A DNA stretch of 64,000 nucleotides from Falsiruegeria mediterranea M17 (GCF_900302455.1 NZ_ONZG01000010.1:124001-188000); one strand, 5' to 3'. Counted from the first letter of the stretch, positions 8,700 through 18,751 are shown. Made by a program: numbers and translations. The notes: generated from the sequence alone by a model not told the origin.

Positions 8700-8887
8700 G
8701 CTCCCGCGCCCGCACAATCCCGACTTCGTCGGCACTGCTGGCGGCCTTGGGCCGGGCGCCTCGCCTATGGCTCGGCGCGGTCCCGTCTTAGATATCTGTT
8801 TCGCCACTTTCGCCAACCGCCGAGCGCAGCGAGGCCCGGCCCAACGGGAGGAAGGCATCTGTGATGCCTGATCGACGGGCGGGAGAG
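8700..8887 (+). repeat. Dispersed intergenic hairpin repeat, copy 2 (long form)
   Basis: About 188 bp in the 353-base gap before valS; the only copy between co-directional genes. Ends are GCTCCCGCGCCCG and CGACGGGCGGGAG. Hairpin 3 is CCGAC-TTC-GTCGG (8720-8732); hairpin 1 is imperfect (8756-8778); hairpin 2 is GGCATC-TGT-GATGCC (8854-8868). The rest of the gap (8888-9011) must hold the valS promoter, but no convincing -35/-10 pair was seen. Confidence 0.85.
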
Positions 8888-9011
8888 CTCCCGGTCACCA
8901 TGATACAAACCGCACCTCTCGCACGGATCCCATCGACAAACCCTTCCCCTTCCCGCGCCCATTCGCTATTGCAGGCGCTGACCCCAAATTCGATGACGCA
9001 GGACACATCAG

Positions 9012-12000
9012 ATGGCGATGGAAAAGACATTCAACGCAGCCGAGGCCGAAAGTCGGCTCTACAAGGCCTGGGAAGAGGCCGGTTGCTTCAAGGCAGGCGC
9101 GAACAAATCGCGTGACGAAAGCTTCACCATCATGATCCCGCCGCCCAATGTCACCGGCGCGCTGCATGTGGGCCATGCCTTCAACAACACGCTGCAGGAC
9201 ATCCTGATCCGATGGCACCGCATGCGCGGCTTCGACACGCTCTGGCAGCCCGGTCAGGACCACGCCGGCATCGCCACCCAGATGCAGGTGGAAAAGATGC
9301 TGACCGCCACGCAGCAGCCCTCGCGCAACGAGCTTGGCCGCGAGAAGTTCCTGGAGAAAGTCTGGGAGTGGAAAGGCGAATACGGCGGCACCATCGTCGA
9401 GCAGCTCAAGCGCCTTGGTTCCACATGTGACTGGTCGCGCAACGCCTTCACCATGGCTGGCGCCGCAGGAGACCCACGTACGGGCCACGAGAACTCGCCC
9501 AACTTCCACGACGCCGTCATCAAGGTGTTCGTCGAGATGTACAACAAGGGGCTGATCTATCGCGGCAAGCGCCTGGTCAACTGGGACCCCCACTTTGAAA
9601 CCGCCATCTCGGACCTTGAGGTCGAGAATATCGAGGTTGCGGGCCACATGTGGCACTTCAAATACCCGCTCGCGGATGGGGTCACCTACACCTACATCGA
9701 GAAAGACGAAGACGGGAACGTGATCCTGGAAGAGGAACGCGACTATATCTCGATCGCCACAACGCGCCCCGAAACCATGCTGGGCGACGGCGCCGTGGCC
9801 GTGCACCCTTCGGACGAGCGCTATGCGCCCATCGTCGGCAAGCTCTGCGAAATCCCCGTGGGTCCAAAAGAGCACCGCCGCCAGATCCCGATCATCACCG
9901 ACGACTACCCCGATCCCGATTTCGGCTCGGGCGCGGTCAAGATCACCGGCGCGCATGACTTCAACGACAACATGGTCGCCAAGCGCGGCGGCATCCCGAT
10001 GTACCGCCTGATGGACACCAAGGGCGCGATGCGGGCCGATGGAGCCCCCTACGCCGAAGAGGCAAGCAAGGCGCAGGAATACGCGCGTGGCAAAGCCTTT
10101 ACCGAAAACGAAATCGACGCGATCAACCTGATCCCCGATCACCTGCGCGGCCTCGACCGGTTCGAGGCACGTGCCAAGGTTGTCGAGGAAATCACCGCCG
10201 ACGGCCTGGCCGTCATGACCACCTCGGACGACCCCCGCCTTGGCCCCAAGCCCAAACTCAAAAAGGGCGAAGAGGCCCCCGAGGCCACCACCGTTCCGCT
10301 GGTCGAGGCCAAGCCGATCATGCAGCCCTTTGGCGACCGGTCCAAAGTGGTCATTGAACCGATGTTCACCGATCAGTGGTTTGTGGACGCCGAAAAAGTC
10401 GTTGGCCCGGCGCTGGATGCGGTCAAGGACGGCACGGTCAAGATCATCCCTGAAAGCGGCGAGAAGACTTATTACCACTGGCTGGAAAACATCGAGCCCT
10501 GGTGCATCTCGCGCCAGCTGTGGTGGGGACATCAGATTCCGGTTTGGTATGGCCTCGACCTGTCTGCGGAGAACTTCAAGGACGACGAAAACGACGGTCA
10601 GCTGGATCTGGTCGAACTGGGTCGACTGCTGAACGAGGGTGGCATGTTGCACCGTGGCAATGTCATGGAATGTGCCGCTAGCTTCGAAGACGCCATCGAA
10701 AAGTTCCTCGATGACAATGCAAACATCCCCAGCCCGCTGAGCCACGCAACCGTCATCGAAGTCGCAGACAAACATGAGGCAATCCATCAGTTTGCCGAGA
10801 GCCTTGCCGGTTACGCGGTTGATCAGGACCCGACCAAATTGGTCTACCCCGTCTGGCGCGACCCAGACGTTCTCGACACCTGGTTCTCCTCCGGTCTCTG
10901 GCCCATTGGCACGCTCGGCTGGCCTGCCGACACCGAGGAGATGCAGCGCTATTTCCCCACGGACGTTCTGATCACCGGCTTCGACATCCTGTTCTTCTGG
11001 GTCGCGCGCATGATGATGATGCAGCTGGCCGTGGTCGATCAGATCCCGTTCCACACCGTCTACTTGCACCAGCTCGTCCGCGACGAGAAGGGCAAGAAGA
11101 TGTCCAAGACCACCGGCAACGTCATCGACCCGCTGGAAATTGTGGACGAATTCGGTGCCGACGCCCTGCGCTTTACCAATGCCTCGATGGCGGCGATTGG
11201 CGGCGTGCTGAAACTCAGCCGCGACCGGATCACCGGATACCGTAACTTTGGCACCAAGCTGTGGAACGCCTTCAGCTTTGCCGAACATTATGAGATCCCC
11301 TACACCGGCGACAGCCAGCGCCCCGAAGCCACCCAGACCCTGAACAAATGGATCATCGGCGAGACCGCCAAGGTCCGCGAAGAGGTCGACGCGGCGCTCG
11401 ACAGCTATCGCTTTAACGACGCGGCCTCTGCGCTTTACGGTTTTGTCTGGGGCAAGGTCTGCGACTGGTATCTGGAGTTCTCGAAACCGATCCTGCAGGG
11501 CGATGATGCAGCGGCCAAGGCCGAAACGCAGGCGACACTGCGGTGGGTTCTGGATCAGTCGCTGATCCTGCTGCACCCGATCATGCCCTTCATCACCGAA
11601 GAGCTTTGGGGCCACGCCGATCAACGCGCCAAGATGCTGATCCACGCCGATTGGCCGACCTATACAGCAGCTGATCTGGTGGACGCCGAGGCGGATCGCG
11701 AGATGAATTGGGTCATCGGCCTGATCGACACGGTTCGGTCTGCCCGCGCGCAGACGCACGTGCCTGCAGGTCTCAAGGTGGCACTGCTGGTGTCGAGCCT
11801 GGATGACAAGGGGCAGGAGGCCTGGGACAACAACCACGTCCTGATCCAGCGCCTGGCCCGGATCGAAAGTCTTACGGCTGTCGATGAGTTCCCCAAAGGC
11901 ACGGTGACCATCCCCGTCGCGGGCGGTACCTTTGGCCTACCGCTGGCGGACATCATCGATGTGGGTTCGGAAATCGCGCGGCTTGAGAAAACTCTGGGGA

Positions 12001-12167
12001 AACTGACCAAGGAACTTGGCGGCCTGCGCGGACGTCTCAAGAACCCCAAATTCGCGGAATCGGCCCCCGAAGAGGTGGTCGAAGAAACCCGCGCCAATCT
12101 GGCTGCGCGGGAAGAGGAAGAAGGCAAGATCAAACAGGCTCTGGCCCGTCTCCAAGAACTGGCCTGA
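9012..12167 (+). CDS. valS: Valyl-tRNA synthetase
   Basis: A 1051-residue class I synthetase that charges tRNA-Val. The HIGH motif appears as HVGH (52-55) after PPPNVTGAL, and KMSKS appears as KMSKT (696-700) followed by TGNVIDP. The CP1 editing domain lies between them, the anticodon-binding domain ([15 protein letters not shown]) follows, and the C-terminus is a coiled-coil arm ([27 protein letters not shown] to the end). It is longer than the 951-residue E. coli enzyme, as in other alphaproteobacteria. A strong intrinsic terminator follows 31 bases after the stop. Confidence 0.98.
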   Translation: MAMEKTFNAAEAESRLYKAWEEAGCFKAGANKSRDESFTIMIPPPNVTGALHVGHAFNNTLQDILIRWHRMRGFDTLWQPGQDHAGIATQMQVEKMLTATQQPSRNELGREKFLEKVWEWKGEYGGTIVEQLKRLGSTCDWSRNAFTMAGAAGDPRTGHENSPNFHDAVIKVFVEMYNKGLIYRGKRLVNWDPHFETAISDLEVENIEVAGHMWHFKYPLADGVTYTYIEKDEDGNVILEEERDYISIATTRPETMLGDGAVAVHPSDERYAPIVGKLCEIPVGPKEHRRQIPIITDDYPDPDFGSGAVKITGAHDFNDNMVAKRGGIPMYRLMDTKGAMRADGAPYAEEASKAQEYARGKAFTENEIDAINLIPDHLRGLDRFEARAKVVEEITADGLAVMTTSDDPRLGPKPKLKKGEEAPEATTVPLVEAKPIMQPFGDRSKVVIEPMFTDQWFVDAEKVVGPALDAVKDGTVKIIPESGEKTYYHWLENIEPWCISRQLWWGHQIPVWYGLDLSAENFKDDENDGQLDLVELGRLLNEGGMLHRGNVMECAASFEDAIEKFLDDNANIPSPLSHATVIEVADKHEAIHQFAESLAGYAVDQDPTKLVYPVWRDPDVLDTWFSSGLWPIGTLGWPADTEEMQRYFPTDVLITGFDILFFWVARMMMMQLAVVDQIPFHTVYLHQLVRDEKGKKMSKTTGNVIDPLEIVDEFGADALRFTNASMAAIGGVLKLSRDRITGYRNFGTKLWNAFSFAEHYEIPYTGDSQRPEATQTLNKWIIGETAKVREEVDAALDSYRFNDAASALYGFVWGKVCDWYLEFSKPILQGDDAAAKAETQATLRWVLDQSLILLHPIMPFITEELWGHADQRAKMLIHADWPTYTAADLVDAEADREMNWVIGLIDTVRSARAQTHVPAGLKVALLVSSLDDKGQEAWDNNHVLIQRLARIESLTAVDEFPKGTVTIPVAGGTFGLPLADIIDVGSEIARLEKTLGKLTKELGGLRGRLKNPKFAESAPEEVVEETRANLAAREEEEGKIKQALARLQELA

Positions 12168-12198
12168 TCCTTCTTCTCGTTCCAAATACGGAAATCCC

Positions 12199-12231
12199 AA
12201 ACCCCGCCGCGCACGCCACGGCGGGGTTTTT
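12199..12231 (+). terminator. Intrinsic terminator of valS
   Basis: AAACCCCGCCG, a 9-base loop, then CGGCGGGGTTT running into TTTTT: an 11-bp GC-rich stem with a U tract, between valS and the transporter gene. Confidence 0.92.
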
Positions 12232-12288
12232 CATTGCCTTCCCTACGCTGTGGTTGTTAGCTCGGCCCAATTGAGCACGAGGCCTTTA

Positions 12289-13452
12289 ATGACGCGTCCC
12301 TTTCCCCCTTTGCAAACCATCTCAACCGGCCTTGTCGTGGCTGTCGTGGGTTTCTTCAGCTCCTTCCCCATCGTTCTTCAGGGCTTGTCGGCCATGGGGG
12401 CCACTGCACCACAAGCAGCCTCTGGACTGATGAGTGCCGCGCTTGCTATGGGGATCACCGCCATTGTTCTCAGCCTGCTCTACCGCCAGCCGATCAGCGT
12501 AGCCTGGTCGACGCCTGGTGTGGCGCTCCTTGCTGTTTCGGTGCTGCCCGTCGGCGGCTTTGCCGAGGCGGCAGGCGCCTTCGTCTGCGCCGGCGCCCTG
12601 ACGGTGCTTGCGGGCATGTGGCAGCCTTTGGCGCGATTGGCCTCGGCCATCCCCACCACACTGGCCCAGGCCATGTTGGCAGGCGTTCTGCTGCCCCTTT
12701 GCATCGCTCCGTTTCAAGCCGCAGCCGAATTACCCACCCAAGCCCTGCCTGTCATCCTGACTTGGTTCATTGCGGGCAGGTTCAACCGCCTTTTTGCTGT
12801 ACCGGCCGCGGTGATCGCCGCCGCCATTGTTGTGATCCTGAACGCGAGCGACACCGGCATCGCCCCCGATCAGGTGCTGACGGCACCGCTCTGGATCACG
12901 CCGACGTTTTCCTTGGCCTCGGCCATCGGCATCGGTGTGCCTTTGTTCGTGGTCACCATGGCGACCCAGAATATTCCCGGCATCGCCGTGATGCGCAGCT
13001 TTGGATATGAGCCGAAACCGGGGCCCCTGTTTGCATCGGTCGGCGCTGCCAGCATCCTGACCGCTCCCTTTGGAGCCGCCGCCACCTGTCTTGCGGCCAT
13101 CACGCAGGCCATGTGTTCAAACGAAGACAGCCATCCAGACCCCAGCTTGCGGTATTGGTCCGCGATCATGGCGGGCGTTTTCTATTGCATCCTTGGCATC
13201 TTTGCCGCCGCCATCACAGGCTTTGCCGCCCATGCCGACCCGCTCTTGATGGCCACGCTCACGGGCGTGGCGCTGATGGGCGTTCTGGCCAATGCCACCC
13301 ATGCGGCCCTTGCTGTGGCCGAAGAACGCGAGGCCGCCGTCATCACCTTCGCCATAACCGCTTCTGGCATAACCGTTTTTGGCCTGGGGGCTGCCGTCTG
13401 GGGGCTGCTGGCAGGGGGTATCGTCTATCTGCTGTCTCGTAAGACATCATAG
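12289..13452 (+). CDS. BenE-family benzoate/H+ symporter-like transporter
   Basis: A 387-residue, almost wholly hydrophobic inner-membrane protein with about 11-12 predicted helices. It matches BenE transporters in length and in blocks such as the N-terminal GFFSSFPIVLQGL and FVVTMATQNIPGIAVMR in the middle. Known members import benzoate, but many homologues have unknown substrates and no aromatic-catabolism gene is nearby. The open frame runs upstream into valS; the ATG at 12289 is the first that gives the family N-terminus and it lies after the valS terminator, so the gene has its own promoter. Confidence 0.85.
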   Translation: MTRPFPPLQTISTGLVVAVVGFFSSFPIVLQGLSAMGATAPQAASGLMSAALAMGITAIVLSLLYRQPISVAWSTPGVALLAVSVLPVGGFAEAAGAFVCAGALTVLAGMWQPLARLASAIPTTLAQAMLAGVLLPLCIAPFQAAAELPTQALPVILTWFIAGRFNRLFAVPAAVIAAAIVVILNASDTGIAPDQVLTAPLWITPTFSLASAIGIGVPLFVVTMATQNIPGIAVMRSFGYEPKPGPLFASVGAASILTAPFGAAATCLAAITQAMCSNEDSHPDPSLRYWSAIMAGVFYCILGIFAAAITGFAAHADPLLMATLTGVALMGVLANATHAALAVAEEREAAVITFAITASGITVFGLGAAVWGLLAGGIVYLLSRKTS

Positions 13453-13491
13453 CGCATATCAAAGGCCGCCAGTCCGAACTATATTGCCGCT

Positions 13492-13821
13492 ATGAGAAGC
13501 TTTCGAAACCTGATCGAACGACAGATCAAAAAGGCCCAGGCCGAAGGGCAACTCGACAACCTGCCCGGCGCCGGGAAACCTCTGCCTGACCGCTCGGGCG
13601 AGGCAAGCGGCGACGCGGCTCTGAACACGGCGCACCGTATCATGGCACAGGCCGGCGTTTTACCAGAAGAGTTCAAGATCAAGAAAGAACTTGATGCCGC
13701 GCGAGCCGAATATCCTACACTGACCGATCCAGAAGAACGCAAAGCCGCAATGGCCCGTCTCGCCGATCTGGAAATGCGCTATCATATGGCCCAGGACGCT
13801 CGACGCAGCTTCATGCGCTGA
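13492..13821 (+). CDS. DUF1992 (DnaJ-C28-like conserved domain) protein
   Basis: A 109-residue protein that is essentially the DUF1992/DnaJ homologue subfamily C member 28 conserved domain: an N-terminal helix (SFRNLIERQIKKAQAEGQ) then DNLPGAGKPLPD, the family hallmark, and a basic helical C-terminus. It has no J domain or HPD motif, so chaperone recruitment should not be assumed. Bacterial members are of unknown function. It starts 39 bases after the transporter and is followed by repeat copy 3. Confidence 0.88.
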   Translation: MRSFRNLIERQIKKAQAEGQLDNLPGAGKPLPDRSGEASGDAALNTAHRIMAQAGVLPEEFKIKKELDAARAEYPTLTDPEERKAAMARLADLEMRYHMAQDARRSFMR

Positions 13822-13833
13822 CGCAATCCGAGA

Positions 13834-14019
13834 GCACTCCCGCCCGTCGTACGTGCATCAAAGATGCCCTTCTCCCGTTGGGCCGGGCCTCGCTGCGCTC
13901 GGCGGTTGATCCTGGCGGGAACCAGCTGCCCCAAACGGTACCGCGCCGCGCGCAGCGCGGCGCCACGCCCAAAGCCGTTAGCGGTGCCGACGCAGTCGGG
14001 AACGCTCGGGTGCGGGAGC
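13834..14019 (-). repeat. Dispersed intergenic hairpin repeat, copy 3 (long form, inverted)
   Basis: About 186 bp between convergent genes (DUF1992 + and crotonase -), in the opposite orientation to copies 1, 2 and 4. On the given strand it starts GCACTCCCGCCCGTCG. Hairpin 2 is GCATC-AAA-GATGC (13855-13867), hairpin 1 is GCGCCGCGC-GCA-GCGCGGCGC (13943-13963) and hairpin 3 is CCGAC-GCA-GTCGG (13987-13999). Confidence 0.85.
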
Positions 14020-14044
14020 CCCCCGCCCCTTGGCGCGGATCAGA

Positions 14045-14827
14045 TCATTTGAAGACCGGTGCACGCCCCTGCATGTTGGCGGCGATCACCTCCATCTGCT
14101 CGGCCCCGCCGATCAGCTTGGCCTGCTCGGCGCTTTCGGCCAGCAGCACGTCCTGGCGCCCGTGGCTTTCAGCGAGGTCGATCAGGCGTTTGGCTGCACG
14201 GATGGCACTTGGGCTCTTGCCTGCGATTTCTTCGGCCAACGCCAGCGCCGCCGTCAGCGGATCCTCTGATATCGACGTTACAAGCCCCCAGGCCAGCGCC
14301 TGGTTGGCATCCACGGGCCGCGCGGTATAGGTCATCTGGCGCAGCGCATCCGAACGCATCAGCTGTGGCAGCAGGACCATACCGCCCATGTCGGGGATCA
14401 GCCCCCATTTCATTTCCATGACCGAGACCTTGGTGTCAGGCGCAGCAATGCGAATGTCGGCCCCAAGCGCCAGTTGCAGACCACCGCCATAGGCCGCGCC
14501 CTGCAGGGCTGCGATCACCGGCACCTTGACCCGGCGCCAGACCAGCGCGACCTCTTGGAACAGATTGGCGTCTTCATGCGTGCGCTCGAGCAGCTGCTCC
14601 ACCCCGCCACTTGCGGCCAGCGCACCGAAACTTGCCATGTCCAGACCGGCGCAGAACGATTTGCCTTCGCCCGACAGCACCACTGCGCGCGCGTCCGAAG
14701 CGGCAACCTCTTGCCCGGCGCTCACGATGGCTTCGATCATCGCCTTGTCGAGCGCATTCATCTTGTCGCCGCGCGTCAGGGTCACCCGGGCGATGTTGTC
14801 CTGATATTCAACCGATACACGTGCCAT
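14045..14827 (-). CDS. Crotonase-fold enoyl-CoA hydratase/isomerase family protein
   Basis: A 260-residue crotonase. The oxyanion-hole segments are GEGKSFCAGLDM (53-64) and ALQGAAYGGGLQLALGAD (107-124). Aligned with rat enoyl-CoA hydratase, the first catalytic glutamate (Glu144) is Gln118 here, while Glu164 is kept as Glu138 and an Asp follows in GLIPDMGG (Asp146), as in dienoyl-CoA isomerases. The residue set is therefore incomplete for classical hydration and suggests an isomerase or another acyl-CoA reaction. The ATG at 14827 has a GAGGAGGGG site; the longer frame's ATG falls within that site. Substrate unknown. Confidence 0.88.
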   Translation of the reverse strand: MARVSVEYQDNIARVTLTRGDKMNALDKAMIEAIVSAGQEVAASDARAVVLSGEGKSFCAGLDMASFGALAASGGVEQLLERTHEDANLFQEVALVWRRVKVPVIAALQGAAYGGGLQLALGADIRIAAPDTKVSVMEMKWGLIPDMGGMVLLPQLMRSDALRQMTYTARPVDANQALAWGLVTSISEDPLTAALALAEEIAGKSPSAIRAAKRLIDLAESHGRQDVLLAESAEQAKLIGGAEQMEVIAANMQGRAPVFK

Positions 14828-14906
14828 GGCTTGGCCCCTCCTCATCTATTGTTGACGGCACTCTGCCGCGAACAGAGCCCCCACGCCATCAAAACGTCGG
14901 GGCAGT

Positions 14907-15977
14907 CTACGGCATGTCCGCTACAGACATGCGGCCAAAGCCGGGCGAATCCAGCGTCATGACAAAGAACTGATCTCCGACAACCCGCGCGCCGGTGGTT
15001 ATGCCCAACCGACCCGAGGGATCTTGCAATGTGCGCAGGATCTTTCCGTCCGGGTCGAACTGAATGACCATTCCGCGTTCGATCGGCGCCGGGCGCACGG
15101 CCGACCCCAGACGCCAGATGACCTTGCGCAGGAAAGGATAGGGCATCAACGCCTCGGCCGGGACGCGTGGGCTGGCAAAGGCCAGCCAGAAAGTGCCATC
15201 GTCCTGACGTTCCAGATTGTCGGGGTAGCCCGGCAGATTATCCATGAACACCTCTTGTTCCCCCGCCTTGGGGCCGATCAGCCACAACCGGTGCACCCTT
15301 GCGCGCCCGGTTTCGTTGATCAGCAGGAAATCCTCGTCTGGTGAGAGCGCCACCCCGTTGGTGTAGACGAACCCTGTTGCGATTTTTTTGACCGTACCAT
15401 CCGGGGTGCGCCGCGCGACATATCCGGCGTCGGACTGCTCCCAAATCGCCAAAACAGAGGTTGGTTTGGTCCCGCCCATGGTTTCCGGGTCGAACCGGTC
15501 TGTCGAGTTCGAGAAATAGATCGTGCCATCGCGGCCCACGTCCAATTGGTTGGCATAGATCACCGGCTCGCCGTCAATTTCGGACACTACGCTTTCCAGC
15601 GTGCCCGGACCTGTCCACCGCATGATCCCACGAAAGCTGTCCGCAATATAAAGTGCACCATCTGGTCCGGCCTTGAGCCCCAGAGGTCGCCCTCCGAGTC
15701 GGTCAACTTCGACAGGGACGTCACCCTCAATCTGAAAAAGCACGCCGGACAGGCTGGTCGTGAAAATGCGACCGTCGGGCAGCACCGCCAGATCCTCGGG
15801 GCCGATTTCGCCATCCGGCAGGGTGACGATCTGTGCCTCGTCGAGCGCAGCGTTCTCGGCAAAGTCCCCCACAAAACCGCGATCTTCGGGTGGGTGATAT
15901 GCGATCGGATCAACTGGAACGGGCCAGAACAGCAGATACCCAAGCCCTGCCAGAAGCAAAATCAAAAGAATGCGCAT
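14907..15977 (-). CDS. SMP-30/gluconolactonase/strictosidine-synthase-like beta-propeller protein
   Basis: A 356-residue protein with an N-terminal hydrophobic segment (residues 2-19, uncleaved anchor or signal) and a six-bladed-propeller body. Features are GPEDLAVLPDGRIF, ADSFRGIMRW, YANQLDVGRDGTIYFSNSTDRFD and TNGVALSPDEDFLLINETGRARVHRLW, the pattern of strictosidine-synthase/APMAP-like proteins rather than strict SMP-30 lactonases. It probably faces the periplasm. Bacterial members are usually annotated as lactonases without proof. It is 79 bases upstream of the crotonase gene on the same strand and may share its transcript. Confidence 0.75.
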   Translation of the reverse strand: MRILLILLLAGLGYLLFWPVPVDPIAYHPPEDRGFVGDFAENAALDEAQIVTLPDGEIGPEDLAVLPDGRIFTTSLSGVLFQIEGDVPVEVDRLGGRPLGLKAGPDGALYIADSFRGIMRWTGPGTLESVVSEIDGEPVIYANQLDVGRDGTIYFSNSTDRFDPETMGGTKPTSVLAIWEQSDAGYVARRTPDGTVKKIATGFVYTNGVALSPDEDFLLINETGRARVHRLWLIGPKAGEQEVFMDNLPGYPDNLERQDDGTFWLAFASPRVPAEALMPYPFLRKVIWRLGSAVRPAPIERGMVIQFDPDGKILRTLQDPSGRLGITTGARVVGDQFFVMTLDSPGFGRMSVADMP

Positions 15978-16222
15978 GAATGTCCCCGCCGCTACAAAAC
16001 TCGTGCGAACCCTGCAACCTTGAGGCGATCAGCGCAACCCGCTGACGGGGTTAAACACTGGTTTTGCTTCACCAAATAGCTCAAATACCTCGGCAAAGAC
16101 CCGCTGAAAGGATTGTCGCAATATGTAAAAAGTGAATACTGCCCTCTTGCACGGCCGACGGCCCATCTGCATATGCGGTCAAATCAAAGTTAAACAATAA
16201 GATTTCCTCGGAGGGACATTGA

Positions 16223-17122
16223 ATGGGTTTTGCCATACTCGCGATCTTTGTGTTGTGCTCGATCTACGTGCAGACCCGAGGTAAGCTGCGTCACGAATTG
16301 ATCCGCCGCCGGATCACGGACCACGCCAACCTTTTTGCGCCGCTGAACTGCCTGTTCTACGCTTTTTCCAAGGTACCGACGACGCCCTACATCGACCCGG
16401 CCCTGTTTCCTGAACTAAAGCCGCTGCAAGACAATTGGGAAACCATTCGCGACGAGGCCGTGCAGCTTAACAGCACCGGCGCGATCAAGGCGTCCGATGA
16501 TCTGGACGACATCGGCTTCAACTCGTTCTTCAAGACCGGCTGGACCCGGTTTTACCTGAAGTGGTACGGCTCTTCGCTGGGGTCGGCCAAGGACAACTGC
16601 CCGGTGACCACGCAGATGGTGGAACAGATCCCTTCGATCAAAGGCGCGATGTTTGCCAGCCTGCCGCCCGGCGCCACGCTGGTGCGCCACCGCGATCCCT
16701 TTGCAGGTTCGCTACGCTATCACATGGGGCTGACAACGCCCAACGATGACGACTGCTATATCAATGTTGATGGCGAGAACTACTCGTGGCGCGACGGCGA
16801 AGTGGTGATGTTCGACGAGACCTACATCCACCACGCGGAAAACACGACCGATGCAAACCGCATCGTGCTGTTCCTGGACATCAAGCGCCCGGTGACCTTT
16901 GCGCCGATCAACTGGATCAACACCGCGTTTTCCAACATTGTCATGTCAGCCTCGGCCACCAAGAATGTGCCGGGCGACAAAGTGGGTGCCGTGAACAAGG
17001 CCTTTGCCTGGATTTACAAGGTGCGCGCCTTCGGCAAGCGTATCAAGGCGTGGAACAGGACTGTCTATTACGCCATCCAGTACGGCATCTATGCCGGGAT
17101 CATCTATCTGATCTTCTTCTAA
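16223..17122 (+). CDS. Aspartyl/asparaginyl beta-hydroxylase-family dioxygenase (LpxO-like)
   Basis: A 299-residue Fe(II)/2-oxoglutarate hydroxylase with an N-terminal membrane helix (FAILAIFVLCSIYV) and a hydrophobic C-terminal end. The catalytic domain shows VRHRDPFAGSLRYHMGL, WRDGEVVMFDETYIHHAENTTDANRIVLFLD, giving the H-x-D...H-x10-R pattern of the AspH family. Size and membrane ends fit LpxO, which 2-hydroxylates acyl chains of lipid A, or related ornithine-lipid hydroxylases. A GGAGGG site precedes the ATG. Which lipid is modified cannot be told here. Confidence 0.85.
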   Translation: MGFAILAIFVLCSIYVQTRGKLRHELIRRRITDHANLFAPLNCLFYAFSKVPTTPYIDPALFPELKPLQDNWETIRDEAVQLNSTGAIKASDDLDDIGFNSFFKTGWTRFYLKWYGSSLGSAKDNCPVTTQMVEQIPSIKGAMFASLPPGATLVRHRDPFAGSLRYHMGLTTPNDDDCYINVDGENYSWRDGEVVMFDETYIHHAENTTDANRIVLFLDIKRPVTFAPINWINTAFSNIVMSASATKNVPGDKVGAVNKAFAWIYKVRAFGKRIKAWNRTVYYAIQYGIYAGIIYLIFF

Positions 17123-17141
17123 GCCGATCGAGACCCTTTGA

Positions 17142-17174
17142 CAGCGCGCGAGGCTTGCGAGAGCCCGCGCGCTG
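17142..17174. terminator. GC-rich hairpin after the LpxO-like gene
   Basis: CAGCGCGC...GCGCGCTG outer stem with an inner GGCT/AGCC stem, 19 bases after the stop codon. No U tract is present; it may be a Rho-independent-like pause or mRNA 3' end. Confidence 0.45.
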
Positions 17175-17189
17175 CGGTTATCTGCGGGT

Positions 17190-18314
17190 ATGACACAGCT
17201 TCGCTTTACCCCCCTCGCCCAATCCCTGCCTGCCACTGTGCCTTTTGTCGGGCCCGAGACACAGGAACGCCAGCGCGGCGCGCCCTTTGATGCGCGCCTT
17301 GGGGCGAACGAGAACGTCTTTGGCCCCTCTCCCCGCGCAATCGAAGCGATGCAAAAGGCGGCTGGTGACATCTGGATGTACGGTGATCCGGAAAACCACG
17401 ATCTGCGGCACGCTTTGGCCGCACACCACGGGGTATCCCCCGCGAACATCGTTGTCGGCGAAGGGATCGACGGGCTGTTGGGCTATCTGGTGCGGCTCTT
17501 CATCGGGTCCGGTGATGCGGTGGTTACGTCGGAGGGAGCGTATCCCACATTCAACTATCACGTCGCGGGATTTGGCGGCGTGCTCCACAAGGTGCCGTAT
17601 TCGGGCGATCACGAAGACCCGGCGGCGCTCTTTGCCAAAGCAGCTGAAGTCGACGCCAAACTGGTGTACCTGGCCAACCCGGACAATCCGATGGGTACGT
17701 GGCACTCAGGCGCAGAGATCGTTGCTGCGATGGAAGCCCTACCCAAAGGGTGCCTTCTGGTTCTGGACGAAGCCTATGTCGAATGCGCCCCGGAAGGCAC
17801 CGCCGCACCGGTTGACGTAGGCGACACGCGCCTCATCCGGATGCGCACATTCTCAAAGGCTTACGGCATGGCGGGCGCCCGGGTGGGTTATGCCCTTGGC
17901 GCGCCCGAGTTGATCTCGGCCTTCAACAAGGTGCGCAACCATTTCGGCATGAACCGGGCGGCGCAAGCTGGTGCACTTACGGCTTTGGGTGATGCGGATT
18001 GGTTGGCGCATGTGCAGTCTGAAATCAGTACAGCGCGCGCGCGCATCGATACAATTGCGCAAGACAACGGGCTGAGTACAGTTCCCTCTGCGACCAATTT
18101 TGTCGCCATCGACTGCGGCCGGGACGGGGTGTTTGCCAAGGCAGTTCTGGACGCGCTGATCGCGAGCGGGCTGTTCGTGCGCATGCCGTTTGCCGCGCCT
18201 CAGAACCGATGCATTCGAATCAGCTGTGGTCGCCCGCAAGACCTCGACGCTTTTGCCGCTGCCCTGCCCGGCGCGCTGCAGATCGCGCGGGTTCAGACCA
18301 ACACCCAAGCGTGA
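17190..18314 (+). CDS. Histidinol-phosphate aminotransferase-like class I/II aminotransferase
   Basis: A 374-residue fold type I PLP aminotransferase of the HisC group. Motifs are LGANENVFGPSP near 37-48, LANPDNPMGT, LVLDEAYVE and the PLP lysine in TFSKAYGMAGARVGYA (Lys223). RISCGRPQDLD near the C-terminus carries the carboxylate-binding Arg. It stands outside a his operon, so it may act on another amino acid (aromatic amino acids or arginine-related) rather than histidinol phosphate. Starts 15 bases after the preceding hairpin. Confidence 0.85.
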   Translation: MTQLRFTPLAQSLPATVPFVGPETQERQRGAPFDARLGANENVFGPSPRAIEAMQKAAGDIWMYGDPENHDLRHALAAHHGVSPANIVVGEGIDGLLGYLVRLFIGSGDAVVTSEGAYPTFNYHVAGFGGVLHKVPYSGDHEDPAALFAKAAEVDAKLVYLANPDNPMGTWHSGAEIVAAMEALPKGCLLVLDEAYVECAPEGTAAPVDVGDTRLIRMRTFSKAYGMAGARVGYALGAPELISAFNKVRNHFGMNRAAQAGALTALGDADWLAHVQSEISTARARIDTIAQDNGLSTVPSATNFVAIDCGRDGVFAKAVLDALIASGLFVRMPFAAPQNRCIRISCGRPQDLDAFAAALPGALQIARVQTNTQA

Positions 18315-18363
18315 CCTGACAAATCCCGCCTCCGCGCTATAGTGTTGCGTGGAGGAGAGAGCC

Positions 18364-18540
18364 GTGCGAGGCAAGCCACCGGGCCGCGCGCCCGATTACA
18401 CAACAGCGGCATTGACCATGTTGGGGGTAAACCTGATGTGGATGCTCTGCGCAATCTGGGCGCTTTTTGGCTTTGGTGTAGCGTTGATTTTGGCCGCCGT
18501 TCTGAATGCTGGCATCACCCGTCTAGGAAAGCGCACTTGA
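18364..18540 (+). CDS. Small inner-membrane protein, unknown function
   Basis: A 58-residue protein starting at a GTG, chosen because GGAGGAGAG lies 5 bases upstream. One or two hydrophobic helices (LTMLGVNLMWMLCAIWALFGFGVALILAAVLNAG, residues about 16-49) are followed by a basic tail. No family was recognised. It follows the aminotransferase by 49 bases and ends just before repeat copy 4. Confidence 0.65.
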   Translation: MRGKPPGRAPDYTTAALTMLGVNLMWMLCAIWALFGFGVALILAAVLNAGITRLGKRT

Positions 18541-18554
18541 TAATGGTCAACGGG

Positions 18555-18745
18555 GTGCTCCCGCGCCCGAGCGATCCTGACTGCGTCAGCACCGCTAGCG
18601 GCCTTGGGCCGAGCGCCGGGCAAAGCCCGGCGCGGTTCCGTTTGGGGTAGCCGTTCCGCCATAAGCGCCAACCGCCGAGCGCAGCGAGGCCCGGCCCAAC
18701 GGGAGGAGGGCATCTTTGATGCTCGATCGACGGGCGGGAGTGCAC
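18555..18745 (+). repeat. Dispersed intergenic hairpin repeat, copy 4 (long form)
   Basis: About 191 bp between convergent genes. Ends GTGCTCCCGCGCCCG and GGGCGGGAGTGCACC form a partly matched terminal inverted repeat. Hairpin 3 is CTGAC-TGC-GTCAG (18577-18589); hairpin 1 is GCGCCGGGC-AAA-GCCCGGCGC (18613-18633); hairpin 2 is GCATC-TTT-GATGC (18710-18722). Stems of hairpins 1 and 3 differ from other copies by paired changes. Confidence 0.88.
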
Positions 18746-18751
18746 CGAGCC

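Noticed and set aside
8895-11837. A 980-codon open frame antisense to valS
   Set aside because: It mirrors valS over its whole length, has no domain-like content, and arises from the codon bias of a GC-rich gene; valS has all its catalytic motifs.
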